This document shows positions 47,974-62,299 of a stretch of 64,000 bases of DNA, piece by piece. Numbering within the stretch: position 1 is the first letter of the stretch; each line of letters starts with the position of its first letter. Source of the stretch: Eudromia elegans (taxonomy: Eukaryota; Chordata; Aves; Tinamiformes; Tinamidae); assembly GCA_003342815.1 (NCBI GenBank), contig PTEX01000133.1, positions 248,001 through 312,000 on the forward strand. Reading direction: 5' to 3'. The position numbers and the translations under genes were made by a program. The notes under the pieces were generated by a model. That model saw only the letters and a program-made list of their open reading frames with translations, had not been told where the DNA came from and searched no databases.

Positions 47974-50900
47974 AGCCAGCGGCAGGAAGAGTCTCCCCAA
48001 ACGATTCTGGTCGGCTCTTTCCATTTGCAGGGCTGCAGCCCTGCCTGCCCCGGCACTGCTTTCCCATCCTGACATCCTTAAAAGCAGAACACACAACACT
48101 CGCACGCGCTGATTGAAAATTATGGAAAGCAGGTCTTTGTTGTTGCTCACGCTCGCCTGCCTGGATCTCAGAGCGGCGAGAAGTGTATCGTCACGTTTCA
48201 TAATAGATGAGATGTAAAACTAATTTTAAAGGAAACTATTACCATGAAAGCGTTTCACTTTATCTCTGTATAAAGGCGGCTTTTCACATCCCTCCTGAAC
48301 TGTGGCATAGCAGAGCTAAAAGTCTCAGCAAATAATTTATAGAGAGTGCATTAAAGGAGATATGTTCTTATAGCTCTCCTAAACACCTGTTTCAGATGCC
48401 TAGCATTAACTTGCAGCTATCTATCATTTATTGAATCACAGATGAAGAGTCACTGGCCAACTGCTGGTGCTTGTGCAACCGAGATTGTGTCGCGCTCAAA
48501 TCCTGTTGGTCTCTGAATTATTAAAATACGGCAAGTTCTAAATGGACTCACAAACGGAACACATAGACCTTGCTGTGTGTGGGCACGGGTAGCTGCACGC
48601 TCCTGCATCCGAGGCCAAGATCACAGGCCAGAAAAACGGGAACACGTGAAGGGAGGGCTGGAGGTGCCGCACGGGTGAGGGTGGCTGGGGCACACGAGCC
48701 CTGAACACGGCATCTCCATGGGGCATGAGCGGCCCAACTAGCACAATTCCAGCTGCTCGGAGCTTATCTCCCATGTGCGGGGTACACACATTCTAGCACA
48801 ACCTAAGTCACCGGGCAAATATTTGTCCCTATTAATAGTTTTGATTTAGGCGCAGACTAAGAAAAAAAAAAGCTCAAGTCAGCAGCAACTTTGCACTAAA
48901 AGGGTTCATTTCTAGTTCCCAATCACTGCAGTCTCTCTATTTCTGCCTCTCTGACTGGTGACTGGATTATATTTTTAAGAATCGTTTTAAAAAATACAGT
49001 TCCAGCATATAAACTGTGCTGCTTGTTTTCAGATGCCATCATTTAGAGAATGTTCAAGGGAATTGTAAAACAGGATTCACTCTATGATGGGGATGAAGTT
49101 GGCACTGAATTCTAAATAAGCTGGATCCTGCATGCTAAATTGTGTCATCAACACCCCAGCGAGCAGAAATATGAGCTTTGCTTTCCTCCGCCTTTGTGAG
49201 ACACCTTTCCTTGAGCGATCCACAGTGTGGCATCCTTATAAACCTAGACAGAAGAGAGCAGAGTTTATGACAAACCCATCGCTTGTGCAGGGTGCGCATC
49301 CAGCCGGGCATAGTTAGCAGGTGTAACAAGTATGTGGTCCTCCAGACCGGCATTTTTCAGAGTTGCAGCTCAGGTAATATATCAAAACTATCGTGGACAT
49401 TATTTCACCTTCCCTGCAGAGATCGATATTCACTGGAGCTCTCCGATGTCTGAGATGAGCAGGTCCACAGCCCAGCTTCTTCCACGCTGCACCATGACGA
49501 AAGGGTAGAGGTTCTTCCTCGTGCCCTGTCCCCTGCTCTATTAACATCCCCTTGTACTGCAAATCATCTGTGGCATCCACACAAACAATAACTGAAATGC
49601 AGGGTTGCAGTCCTGACCTTAGGAGTTCCTAAACCAAGTGTTTTATAAGCAGTGGTCACAAAAACTAAGAAATGGAACTACAATAAATAACCTTTAATGG
49701 CTCACCTATGCCTTTCCCACTTGGGCTATAAATCTCTCAGGTACAGAAACACTCGGGCAACCCTGGAACAGGGAGCAGTTCAAAATGCATAAATTACAGT
49801 CCTTTCCTTACCACAGGATCAGCAACATTCCATGTAGTTAGAATAAGAAGGAGCATAAACGCTAATAACAGCGTTGCTGCTTGTGAACCGAAGCTGTGTT
49901 TACTCAGACTGCTCTCCCCGCAGTGTCTCAGGAGCTCTGCCCTGCACCGCTGTGCGGGAGCGATCAGAAAGGTGCCTTGCATCTGCCAAGAGATCTGAGA
50001 GCAGAGCAGGGTTTGACTTGAAGTTTGTGTATCCAGCCACAGAAAGAAATCGGTGACGGCATCTCCCATGAAAGTGATAGATTTTCCTCAGGAAGACTTC
50101 ACTCTGAAATACCAGAATAGAAGCAATTGATAAGGGGGCTGTGTTTCCACTTTGTTTCATCTCTTCTCCTCATCGCAGCTTCACAGACCCAGTCCTAAGA
50201 TGCGTGGCTAAGATGTGAGGTGCTTAAACTTCACCGCCATTGACACACACCTGATATCAAGTCATCTGAGATTTTTCCTTGTAAGCTAGGATATCAAAAG
50301 AGCATACTTGATTATATCTCAATAAAAGGCAGCGTGGTCAAAATAGCAACTGCCAATCTGCAGGACAGCGTGGATTCCAATCTGCCCGTTATTTATGTTA
50401 TAATGGAAATGGAATGGAAGAAATGACAAATACGCTCAGCAGATCTGATGAGCATCCAGACGGAAAGACATTATTAGCAAACATTCATTTAGCAGAGGCA
50501 ACTATCGCTGCTACAGCCTGGGTGGTGTGTTGGACAGAACATGAGCTTGGAACAGGAATCTCAAATGAACACCAGAGAAGAAAAATGAGGAAGGAAAATA
50601 TCACTGGCACTGCTGCATATGGCAGCAAATGTTGTGCCAGGCCTGGGATTCCTTCATCCACCGGGAAGAGCCGAGCTCTGTGCTCCAACACTGTGGTTAA
50701 CTCTTTTAATGTCCCTCTGGGATCTGGCAAGACCTGGAAGAACGGGACTGCAGACCTTGCTTGGGGCAACGTGCGGCTTCAAGGTGAGCGTACCTGGCCG
50801 GATGGTGACAGCTAGGTGCCAAGCCTTATGGTTTGGGCGAGATGGGACCGGAGGAGATGCTCATCCCAAGGTTGTTTCTCCAGTCCTGCGAGCTGACACG

Positions 50901-51819
50901 AACACGTGGCCAGTGGGGTGAGAGCGCCGGGACATTGCTGTTTGCTCATGGCCTGCACGAGACTCCCTGCTCTGGAGGGGTCTGCACAGTGACACCGGGT
51001 GCCGCGAACACCGAGCCGGGCCCCAGGCAGCCCCCGAGCTCTGTGCTCAATGAGAGGTCTCGAGGGAGCCTCTGCAAAGTCCAAACCAGGTCTGCAAGGG
51101 CAGCTTGCACCAAATGCCTCCAGCATCATTATTATGGATGCAGCTTGTGCTTTTTTTCCCATAATACACCTCCTGCTCTTCAGCCTACAACAAAACCACA
51201 TTGAAAGGCAGACAAGCAAACCAGCAGCACAGGCATCCTCCTCCTGCCATTCCCCTTCTGGAGGGGGAATTCACCACTGCCCCGCACATGCTGTAAACTC
51301 CCACTCCCATCAGCTGCTTTCCACGAGCCCTGCACCAAAACAACAAGCAATTTCCTGGTCCCCAGAGCCCGGGGGCTGCCTCTTGCAGCAGCTCGTTGAC
51401 TTTTCCTTCTCCTCTTCATGGCTTTTACTCAGTTCTTCTGGGTGCTCTGCCTAAAACACACGTATCCCCACAGGAGATTTCTAACGGCGCTGCAAACACC
51501 CTAGGCACCCTGGGGTGCCTATGCCTGGCACGGCTGGGAACTGAAGCTCCACCAAATTAGCGTGCTAATTTGCTGCTCATAAAGCAAAGCAGGAAGAGGC
51601 CCAAAAGGAGACTTAAACGCAACGTTCTGCTGAGGAAGCACTAGAGGACGTTATCACCTGAGCATCCTTCTCCTGACGTCCTTCAGACCTTGACAGGAGC
51701 CCCGTTCCAGAGCCTCCTTGCCTTCCTCCCCATGGCTATCACTCCATAAACACATCCAGAAGTCCAGTTCCGAAATCTGGTAGGACTGTCTGCCCTTCAT
51801 TTATATTCCTTCTCCTGTC

Positions 51820-52120
51820 AAAGTGATGGTGACATTAACAAGCATACTCAGAGGGGGGCTTTGTGCCAATTAACAATTTCTCGTTAGCTTAATTAGGGGA
51901 CACATGTTTTTAATCACAGCTAAGAATGTGGAGAGATTGAAGAATTGATTCTGAGCTTTTGAAAGCATCACTGTCAGTGCATGGAATTTAATTCGGCAGA
52001 TGTGGTTAAAGAAAGAGCAAGGGCCTTAAATGACTTTGGCTAAATGAGCTTAATAGCAGCTGAAGCACAAGAAATTGCAGTTATATGGCCAATATTTCCT
52101 TATCATAACCAACAACAGAG
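51820..52120. promoter_or_regulatory. Candidate regulatory block
   Basis: About 300 bases that are A/T-rich with almost no CpG. It has CCAATTAACAATTTC, GTTAGCTTAATTAGG, TTTTTAATCACAGC, GGAATTTAATTCGG and GGCTAAATGAGCTTAATAGC. TAAT-core density and lack of frames are like a homeodomain-responsive enhancer. Inference from motifs only. Confidence 0.35.
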
Positions 52121-54586
52121 TCTACTCTTGTCAATTCTCAAGACTTCGAGATGTATATAACGCAGTGGGGATTTTTTTTCCTCTCCCCCCCTATTCTTGG
52201 ATTAACATCTGTCATTTCACAGTACATACGTATGCCTGCTCTGCCAAGTGATGCGCCTTCCAAATGGGACATATTCCTTCCCAATCACTTCTTCCACATT
52301 GACCCCCAACAAAATAGATGCTCTGCTCTCCGTGAATTGTATACAAGAAACGACTGGGATGACAAAGCATCTTTGGTGGCCATCACAGACCATTAGCCAG
52401 GCAAGCAGCTGTCCCTTGCAGCTCTCCTGCTGGGGCCCGCTCGCCTTTTCTAGCTGTGCCTATTGATGCTCGACAGTCCTGGGCCTGTTCTGCCACTTGT
52501 GCAAAGTGCAGAGCTACATAAGGGGCCTAACTGGACTTCTTATTTGCACCAAACTGCTCCTGCTCCACGCTTTCCTCTCCTTAAGATATAATCTCTTTTG
52601 CTTACAAGGGCAGATACGTATTTCTTCAGGGATGATCACATAAACAATGACTAGGCAAGTCCAACTTCCCAATATCTAACTGAAGGTATCTCAGACCTCC
52701 TTTAATGTCAATATTACACTCTCCTCCCAGCAAGTTAACCCTTGGCAGTTCTCAGAGGAGAAGAAATGGAAGAACAAGGTGGGTTTTGAAGTGATTGTTG
52801 TTAAAAGTCTATGCCACTGAGCACTGAAAGCAGAGCATCCGCTCCAGTGAGGCTCAGCAAAGCTGTGAAACCTGAACTGGATGTGTTAAAGTAACCGAGG
52901 CTTCCCTTGCTTTTGCACAGGGTAACGCACAGTGGGAGATGGAGAAACACAGACCTATCAAAAAGGCTTCATTGCCAAAATGAAGACGTAATATTCTTGC
53001 TGCAGGAAGCAGATGCAAATACCAGCAGCTCCCTGCCTCTCTTCATCTTGCTGTTCTGTCGCTCCCCTGTTCCTTGTAACTCTAGCTTTTATTTAATACC
53101 GTTACTTAACTTATCCCTTTTGTCATCTCACTCTAACCTTGCCTTTGAAAAATGGGAACATAACATACTGTAGCATTTGCACAATGTGAGAAATGATGAC
53201 ATTTACTGGCAATAGTATAAATAGGAATAGAGGCCTCAAGGTCTTTGATAGAGGTAACAATATTTATGCAACTGCTAAACTATGAGTGGTTTCGGGCAAC
53301 AAAAACATATGAACGGAAAACTTAACAGTGTGGGCTTGACAAAAGAGATTACTTTAATGCAGCTAGGCCAATGCACCTAGACCCATTTATACAATATCTC
53401 TACACCCACACACCTACGCCCATTGAAAAGCATCATCTCTCAAACAGCTTTTGTACAGACCACATATCTGTGACCAGAAGTCACCTTGTCATCCAGGCTT
53501 GTCCTTCACAGACCACATAACTACCTCCTCTACAGGGAGAGGGAAGAAATCAAATAGCAGCCCAACTTTAAAGACACCTGAAAACTAATTAAGCAGCAGG
53601 TTTTCACCCCCTTGACCACGTACATTAGCTACTCTAATTTGATAGTATTTTACATCCACGCTCCAAATGACAGCATAAGATTCTAGCCGATTGATGTCCA
53701 AGGACCCACAGCTTTGATAAACACCTACCAAGTCCCACGACTCCCTGCTAGGAGTCAGCTCTGCTCCAATGCACAATCCCCCTGCAGCCACCACACCACT
53801 TCTCTCATAGAAGAGGGAGCTAGGAAGGTGTTTTTCAGAGGATGCCTTGGCCAGGGGTTTCAGCTGGACCTCACAGGGTCACAAGTGTCTTCTCCTTTCA
53901 CATAAGGCACCTCTAGGGAGTTTCCTCTCCAGGCACGGAGCCGGCTGTGCCGGTGCCAACGCGGCTCAGAGCTCCATCAAAAGCTCCCAGTGACCTTGCC
54001 AAAGTTCTCCTGTCTTAACAAATTTGGAGCGTCATCTAAAATGAGACTGTGCTCATTTCACACTAAATATATAGAGAGATATCCTGTTTCTCCCCTTGAT
54101 TTGTTTTTAATGTATTCCCCTCCTCCTCACCCAAATATAATAAACACTGTCGTAAGGCTAATGTCAGAAATAGATGAATTCTCTAAGCTAGTGGACTGGA
54201 AACATTTGAAGAATGAAATCAGCAGAACCAGCGCCAGATCTAATAGCATTCATTTGTTATATTTGCCTTTTTTGCTAATCTAATGCCTATGTTTCTGTAG
54301 CAGAAAAGTTGAGCACAACTATTTTTTTTTTCCCTCCTCCCCTTCACAGATTTATGAGTAACACATAGGGACTCAGGCAGATCACTCATGCAAAGAGTAG
54401 CTTTCGAGGTCTCGGGAACATTCATCTTAAGTAAAAGTCATGCGGGATATTTCAGAAACGTGGCAGCCCTCATGTAATTGTAGCTATTGATTTCACCTTT
54501 AGAGTAGCAATTATAAGATATACATGTGATGTCAATGGTGCTAATGAAACTTGTCTTTTCCGACTCAGTATTTTGCTTATTTTTTT

Positions 54587-54607
54587 TATATATATATATA
54601 TATATAT
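54587..54607. repeat. (TA)10 microsatellite after a T-run
   Basis: A T-run (from 54580) passes into ten TA units ending before GAATTG. Simple sequence, likely polymorphic in length. Confidence 0.95.
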
Positions 54608-57600
54608 GAATTGAAGACAGTTAAATCCATGCTGCAGTACAAGTCAGTGATGCATTACAGAAGACAATCATATTTTACAGAGCATCATTAATCCTGAGAG
54701 ATCCCAAAGTGCTGGCAAAATATTTGCACAGGTCCACATTTCCTGACTCAACAGCACAAAGAGAGACAAGGGGAGGATTCCTCTGCACTTTTAATGTCTG
54801 CCTGAGAGCCAGGAGGCAGCAGCATCCCCATGCACCCAGTCGCTCTGCAGAGCTCCTTAGGTGCCACGTCGGCTGCTCTTGACTCCTACGCTGCAGAGCT
54901 CGGGGCAGGAACCCTTCCCTAGGGAAGGCAGCTACCCTGCCAGGGCTGCGTCGTGTTGTGCAGGGAAATCCTTATCTTCCCCTGACAACTGCAACATCTC
55001 ATGGACTTTAGGTATCTTCCTCACCTCCAATGAGGAGGGGTTAGATTGCCCTACTGAGATGTAATCCTTACTTCCAACAGGACTACGCTCATCGTATCTG
55101 TTGATTAAACTGACTGGCTTCAGATTCCAGGCTCTTTTCTCCCTCTCATTTCTGTTTTTCCTCAGTATGGCAAAGATTTCAAAGCCGAATTGATGATGTA
55201 TTATGGAAGACAATTGTATCTGCTACGCTACCATGGTTTCTGGGCATCTTTGTCACCACGCAGCTCCAGCGCTCTAGCAATATTAATGGACGCTTCCCCA
55301 AGGCAACACTAAAACAGCCTAAAGAACCTTCTGAAGAGCACGAAGCTGCTTATGGGATGATCAATCAGAGCAGTGGTCCGAAACCCCCATATTTGACAGA
55401 CTATGGCAGGTAGCTGTGCATAGCCATCAGCTGGCAAGAAACACCCCCTCCCTGACCCCTCCTTTTTATTTTATTTTGCTCTCTTTGCCACAAGGCTAAT
55501 GTGCCAGCCATGTACAAGCAACAAACAAGCCCTGTGGAGAGCACACTCATGGCACTCAAGCATTTTGTGCAACCTGCACAGGGGACATCCTTCTGCTTTG
55601 TTGCGGATCCTACCTTATCATCCTTTTTTTATAGAGATATTTAACTTCAGACCATTGTAAAAGCTCTATCACTCCTTAAATCCATTCTGGAAGGCAGATG
55701 AAAACATGGCAAGGAGGTCAGAAGAACAGCATTCCCTACCTTCTCAGCTGTCTGGTGGAAGGGAAAGCAGGAGCTTCATTCCCAAGCACGGATTACATGG
55801 TCAGCCCTCAGAGATCCACCCCAGGAAGGTTGCTCTTGGCTGTCCTGGAAGCAGATAGGTGAGATGTAAGCAAGCCTTTAGTGCCACCTCATCACTTCCT
55901 AGGAGTGATCCTTACTTCAATAGCTGCTCTATGAGCAAGTCTCTCCCTGAACTGGATTAGTCAGAAGACAGACAAGAGCCTACACAAACCATAGGCAACC
56001 CCACAGCACAGCTTTTTTCAAAGGCCCCGTTCCCTGGATTCATAGCTCACCTGGGGTGATTTGGACACACCTGCAGGCACGACTCAAGAGCAATTACCTT
56101 GCAGGCTCCATAAATTATAATGATTAATTGATAACAGTAGCTTAAGCACCTGCAGTTTTGTTTTTTTTATTTAAAAAAAGTAAACAAACAGTCAATTAGT
56201 GAAGCTTACAAATCACTCCTGGGTCACTGCTCCTCTGCCCTTGGTCAATTAGGGGACAGGTTGCTGTTATGGCCATAGCAGGACTCAAGCCAGCAAGGGA
56301 GCTCTGCCAAGCCAGCAGGCTCTGGCTCCCACTTAGTGAGATGTGGCCCTGGGGTTTTTTTTATTTTAAACATTTTAAGCAAAAAAGATTGGCAAAATAA
56401 ACATCGAATGACAGCAGTGTTCTTTCCTCTGTGTTAGAGCCACTTTTTGAACTAGAAAATGTGTAGGATCTTGTTCAGCAGAAATCATCAATCTCTGACA
56501 CGTTTCTGCCAAGAAAATGAAACTTGCAATAAACCTGTGATGTTAACCAGAACTGATACCCCAGGCCCAGCTTCATATGATGTTGTCATGATCAGTGTTC
56601 AGTTCAGAATATGTGGCTAAGAAGTCAATGGCCAAAGTGGTCCATGAAGGTAGGTCAAGGAGAAATGATGCACTGGGACAAACTGGAGAGAAACAGGGAG
56701 AAGTGATAATAGAGAGCCTGGTGAGCTCCCTGCTTGGGGTGCAGAGAGGGGAGGTATCTTTGCAGAGCTGAATCAGCAGTTTCTTATGGGAGAAGATGCA
56801 AGGACTTTTTGGCCGTAAAAGAATAAAACTGGGAAACTCCATCAGTGCCAAGAGGGAACAAAACCCGCTGCGCTAGGAAAGGAAGGAGGTCTTGAAAGAC
56901 CAGAGATATTCATAGTTCAGTAGCTCTGTGACCTTGAGCAATCAGTTAAAAATATCCTTACACCAACTCCTTGTCTTTAAAATAGTATTTTCCTATTTTG
57001 CCTTGTCTGTCTACATTAATGAGCTCTCTCGGGAAGAAACAGCTTCTCTGTCTGAGCAAGTAAAGCACTGAGTATCTCGGGGGCTGCATCTCAGCTGAGT
57101 CCTCTAGGCAATACAAGCAATAATAGTTATCAATAGGCTACGAGCCTTGGACGCTTGGAAACTGCTTGACACTCACTGGAAACGGAGAGATTTAAAACAT
57201 TAAAATACAATATTTTTATAAAGAATCAAATTAGCTAATATGCTTATAAAATACGAAATAATTACAGAAAAGATTAAGAAAAAGAGGGAAATTATTAAAC
57301 AAATAAAATGTCTATAAACAAACATATTTCTCAAATAAATAAAAGGATTATGGTAAAGCTTGCCTGTGAAAATTGATAAAAAAGCCTTATTCTTAATTTC
57401 CTCTACATCCATTAAAAGCTAGCCAAGTGGAGAAATTATTAGTAGCTGTAATATTTCAACCTGTATTTTTAATCAGTTACTCACATTAATGTAAAGCAGA
57501 TGGAACGGACCATATTTTCCTAAATTACACACATTAAAAATCTAATTGAAGTCCTTGAGCTTCCAAATGTACTGCTAGAGCAGGCCCAAGTCCAGGCGCT

Positions 57601-57789
57601 GTCCTAGCAGGTCAAGGGCGGCTGCTGCAGCTCTGGGACGTGCCCGGAGCATCCCCAGGTCTTTTCCCCACGCTGGGAGTTAAGACCCCCATGTAGGGAG
57701 GTCTCCTCTGGAAAAACAACTGACCTGCTGTAGTTCATCAGAATATCCTATTTAGGAGCTTTGCCTTTGGCTACAGAAGATGGAATTTC

Positions 57790-57821
57790 TTTTTTTCTTT
57801 TTTTTTTTCTTTTTTTTTTTT
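57790..57821. repeat. Interrupted poly(T) tract
   Basis: T7-C-T11-C-T11. No convincing direct repeat brackets it, unlike the tract at 20134-20172, so I treat it as simple sequence. Confidence 0.92.
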
Positions 57822-58560
57822 AAATCAGAGTTTCTACTTCACCTGTTAATGGCTTTGCTTTTTGATCTGGAGAAATCGCCATGTTTATGGGCCAAAATGA
57901 TAAGCACTAAGTGACCACAGAGGGAAATGTGTACTGTGCAAGATGACCTGAGGTGGGGGGACAGGAATCAAAAAAAACAACAAAACCAAAAACCCACGTC
58001 CAGAGGAACCAACGGAGTCTGCAGCGAATGACCGAGTCAAACACACTGCAGTATTTTCTGCTCTTCCCATCAGAAACCCTGGAGAGGATCCCAGCATGTC
58101 ATAAGGGTTCAAGATTCACTGGGGATCACTTTGAAAGCAAGTCCTTATAAGCAAACATAGGTATGTTTTTCACCGCAGTGTTGCTCGCAAAATGTATCTT
58201 AATAGTTCATTTATTTTCTCTAAATCAAAGTAAATATATCCGCATTAACCTAGTGCCACTTAGTGCAATACTCTCTTTAGAGGAGCAACTGCTCTTCTCG
58301 TTTCAAGTCAAATATAGATTTTCTTCCCCAAAGGACCAGCTTTGGTTTTTTTGTTTCGAGATTTGTTTATATTGAACTTTAATAAACGAAAGGGGAGATT
58401 TCCCGTCTCTGGGTTGGTTTGCTCTGGTAACAGCCGGCAAAGCGGCGACAAGAGCAGCTCCCAGCTGAAGCTCCTCGGAGCCTCGTTCCCTTTATGGTTC
58501 AGACCTTGCACTCGATCTAAAAATACTCCTCTCCTGGGAAAATAAAACCGTCCTCCCACG

Positions 58561-61500
58561 TGACTGTCCGGGGAGGCACGCAGGCAATCCCAATGCTTGG
58601 AATGGTGTGGAATTCCACCCGGTGTGGGCTGCCGGACACAGCCGCGCTCGGCACGGGATGCGGCAGAGGCAGCTCAACCACAGCCCAGGGTCTGAGCGAT
58701 GCTTGAAACTGTCGGCGTTTCCTCCTCCCCTCCTAAAAATCCTTCGCTTCCCTATCTCCATAGTTCTCCCCCCACTTTCCTAGTAATGGCTTAGTAAATA
58801 ATTCAAGAAAAAAAAAAGAAAAAACAAGTACCAGAACTCGGCGTAATAAAAATGATGTCTCTATCTGCTGTTGAGGCGCATTGTGCCACTTAAGTAAGAC
58901 AGATGGGAGGATGTGCTGTACTCTGCTTAGTAAACTGCACGGGGAGAAAGCGAGGGAGCCTGCAACGAGAGCGGAGGGCGAGCTGGGGGCGGAGGCACCG
59001 GAACGGTGTTGCCTGACAAAGATGCAGGGAAAAGTAATTTACTCCGAAGTGACAGTTTGCAGGGGGAAGAAAAATAAACACACAGAAGGGAGCTTACACT
59101 CATTAGCAGCCCAGCCGCAGAACTTCATCGTTAATAATAACGAAGGGCCAGGCTCAAGCAGGGTCTCACGAGGCCACTCGAGTCCGGGTCCCCTTTTCGG
59201 CTCGCTCACGAGGGGCCGCAGGGCACGAAGGCTGCAAGGGGCAGCCCCCGGAGCCGCGGTCACCGCGGCAGAGCCACCACGTTGCTGTCCCCAACAGGGG
59301 CCACCGCTCTTTGCGGTCCCATCACTCAGACCACGGCCCTCCGGCTTATGAATATTCCCATAATGTGGAAGAGCTGGCGCGGGCATGGGAGACACGGAGA
59401 CAAAGGCAACAAGCCCGGCCAGGGGCCAGGAAGGGAAGTGCAGAAGGGCTGGAGCTGAACCTCAGCACAACAAACAGAGACGAGCTCATCCAAGGTTAGT
59501 GACCAGGATCCAAGGTTAGTGACCAGGGCAAAAACGTTATTTTCACCACCCAATATCCATGTTATTTATCTTCTCTCTCTCAGAAATCTTTCTGATATAC
59601 ATTCTAATTTTGTCTTCTCCATATCACCCTGTCTTCACCGCGCTGCAACCAGAAGAAGTCTTGGCCTGGACCAGGGTTTCAGTGGGGGACCAGCCAGGAA
59701 AGAAGGAGGACGTTAACAGTGCTCAGGCTCCAGCAAGCGGCTTTTTCCCATGGATCAGAAACGAGCCAGTATCTCCGAAGGGCAGAGCGCTATAGTTATC
59801 ATGACGGCCCTAAGCGCCTTTTCTTTAGATTATAGCCCTAATTCTGCAATGCTCAAGTACTCAACCTTCCTTAAATGGCAGAAAAGCTGTGAGTCCCAAC
59901 GGCCATGACCACCTATAGGTGAGAACATACGTTCAGCTCGGTCTAGCAGCCTACACGCCAGCTGGAGCGGAGCTGTGCTCTTCAGGGGAGCTTCTCTTTC
60001 CTTTCCGAGCGCTGAAAATTGGCTTTTCAGGACAGCTCAGATTTGGGCCTCTGGTACCTATTCTGCTTCCACTGAAACCAAATAAAGCTCACGAAGAACC
60101 CCCAGCTACGTGAAAGCCGAGAAACCCACACATCTTTATGGTTGAAATGCAATTTATAAATATTGATTGTGTGCTTGAGGCTCACTCTTGCAAGGTGCTG
60201 AGTACACACACATCTTAGCCATGACCTTCAGCCAGCCTCGGGGGAGAGACGCTTGATAAATGCACAATATTGTTATTCTAGCAACAGGAACTGCTAAGCA
60301 GGATTATTGTTATGTCACTTAAAACACAAGTTCAGATTTGTTTTGAAAACACACACGCGGTGGAAGCTGTAGAGGTTCGCTACACTAATTATGCCTCAGC
60401 AGGAGAAAAGCCTAATCAAAGGTCTTTAACTAAAATACACGGTCCTTGTGTAGGACCTGGCTCTACGAGGACCAGAGCGACCTCAGCGAGGTCATCCGGA
60501 ACAGACCCAAGCCCGATGCCTCCCCTGCCCTCCGCATGGGTGGCTCAGCAGGACCTTCGAGACCCTCGGCAGGACCCTCAGGGACCCTCGGCTCTTGCTC
60601 CACGTCGGTGCCGGGCCCTGGCTGCCCCGCAGGAGCCGCTTGGCCTCTGCCTGCCCGTGAGCCCTGGCCAAGAGCAGCATCTCCCCCGGGAGCGCAGGGA
60701 TGCGGAGGTGCCGCCCGTCCCTCCGGCTGGTTCCTCGCACACGGCGGGAGGGGACGAAGCCGCCCCCATGGGAGCCCAAGGCTGCTGCTGCTTCTACAGA
60801 GACATCACTGGAAACGTCCCAGTGCTTCCCTCACCCCGGAGCAGAGCCACAACCCGGGAAACGCTTTACACCTTAAGGAGAAACTTGTGGCGTCCCTTTG
60901 TTTCCTGCCAGCATTTGGGCTGCAAAGACCTTGCATCATTTACACTTTGTCATAAAAACCTCGGCTTTCTGAGTCTTTCTATAGGTTCAATTGAGCCTTT
61001 TTCAAGTGAGTTATGGTTTATATTTGCATAAATTACCATATGAAACTTGTTAATATTTCCTCACTATCCTTTTTCACAGCGTTATTAGACAAGGTTCTGT
61101 GCTTTTGTTTGGGGCTGAACGTCAACAAATCGGAAATTCATGACTGTGATCAGTTAGGAACACAGCAAAATAATTTATTCCCTATCATACAGTCTGGGTG
61201 TCAAATATCTGTCCTAAGAAACGCTATCTGAAATCAGCAGAATTTTATCATGCAGATTTCCGGAACGTTATCATTCGGAGCAGCAGGAGGTTCCTGGTTC
61301 ACTGTCATTTATACATTAAACGAGTTCAGACTCGCTTCGCAGAAGGCACTGTGCGCCAAACGTACTTTGTTCTCCCCTTTCTTTCCCTAATCACCAAGCA
61401 GAGGACACCACAAACTACCTGTAGGCAGAAACCAGAGCGGAGAGAGTCACGGTCCCTTCCCACGCGAGTGGCACTGCGTTCTGGCCAGTGTTGACTCTGG

Positions 61501-62299
61501 AACGTTTGCCAGGAAGGAAAAGATTCCCTGTAGATTTATCTGTGTGGCTGGATATTATCTGATAGCTGCTACAAACTCCTCATGAAGAAAGGGGGGAAAT
61601 GGAAGGCAAGGAAAACGGTAGGAATTTTGAGTGAGAAAAAGCATGGAAGGGAGCTCAGGAAGGGATACGTTTCGCTTTATTTCATCCAGAGAATGAAATT
61701 TGCTCTGCAGGTGAATCCCAAACAGAAGAGTCAACCTACAGCTCAGAGAGGTACCAACGCACTCATGATGAGCCCTGCTTTCCCGCTCTCTATGGAAAAC
61801 AGGCTGGGAATTCCCCCGAATGATCAATCGCTCTTCATCAGCAATCGTTCTTCTACCTGTACCAACACGTCGGGCAAAGAGCAAAGCCCGTTCGCAGACG
61901 TTTAATGACAAGGGACGAAATTAGATTCCATGCACACCTGAGTTTAACTTCCCCGCGCACCATGAATCTGTCCCTGGGAGGCTGCTCGCCTCCCTACGGT
62001 CCTTGTTTATGTGGAATTAATTTTGCACCGGTTAGATATTCCCTAGGAAGAATTCCCGATATTCCTGGTAAGCAGAGCAAACAAAAGCTGGCGCTCACGC
62101 CGAGTGCCGGTTTGTGTCCGCAGTCCCGGGCTCATTCCTTTAACGAGCACCTCTTGCTCAGGACAGGCTGGGGCTCTGCTCACCCTGACAGCAAATCTCT
62201 GCCTTCCCAGGACAGAGGCAGCGGGCAACACAGTAGGAAAAAACCCCCAAAGATGCACGAGAGAGCAACATGCCCACAAAGCTTCAGCTGGGCAGGATC
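58561..62299. other. Non-coding interval with returning CpG-rich patches
   Basis: CpG-containing GC-rich parts reappear at 58560-58700, 58910-59010, 59160-59300 and 60480-60780. The longest open frame of the window (239 codons, 60312-61031) crosses the last of these. Its middle is Pro/Arg/Ala-rich with competing frames on both strands, so it is not called a gene. A/T-rich parts lie at 58780-58880, 59530-59640 and 60960-61300. A 20-base tandem duplication is at 59488-59527. Confidence 0.55.
59488..59527 (+). repeat. 20-base tandem duplication
   Basis: Two exact 20-base copies, 59488-59507 and 59508-59527. Each contains CAAGGTTAGTG, which fits the vertebrate splice-donor pattern (AAG|GTTAGT). 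No exon is identified upstream, so this is noted as a repeat only. Confidence 0.95.

Larger units (their letters stand above)
47974..58560. other. Non-coding interval
   Basis: No gene recognised. Mostly AT-leaning with modest GC-rich parts at 48590-48740, 50640-51110, 51240-51400 and 57590-57680. Very A/T-rich parts: 54430-54680, 56100-56210 and 57190-57560. A TA microsatellite lies at 54587-54607 and a poly(T) tract at 57790-57821. The largest frames (50414-50815 and 50999-51454) resemble no family I know. No LINE, SINE or other element was noticed. Confidence 0.55.

Noticed and set aside
60312-61031. Longest open frame (239 codons, plus strand)
   Set aside because: Its middle is compositionally biased GC-rich sequence with other frames open on both strands, and its ends run through ordinary A/T-rich sequence. 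No domain, signal peptide or family resemblance. A frame of this length is expected somewhere in 64 kb with GC-rich patches.
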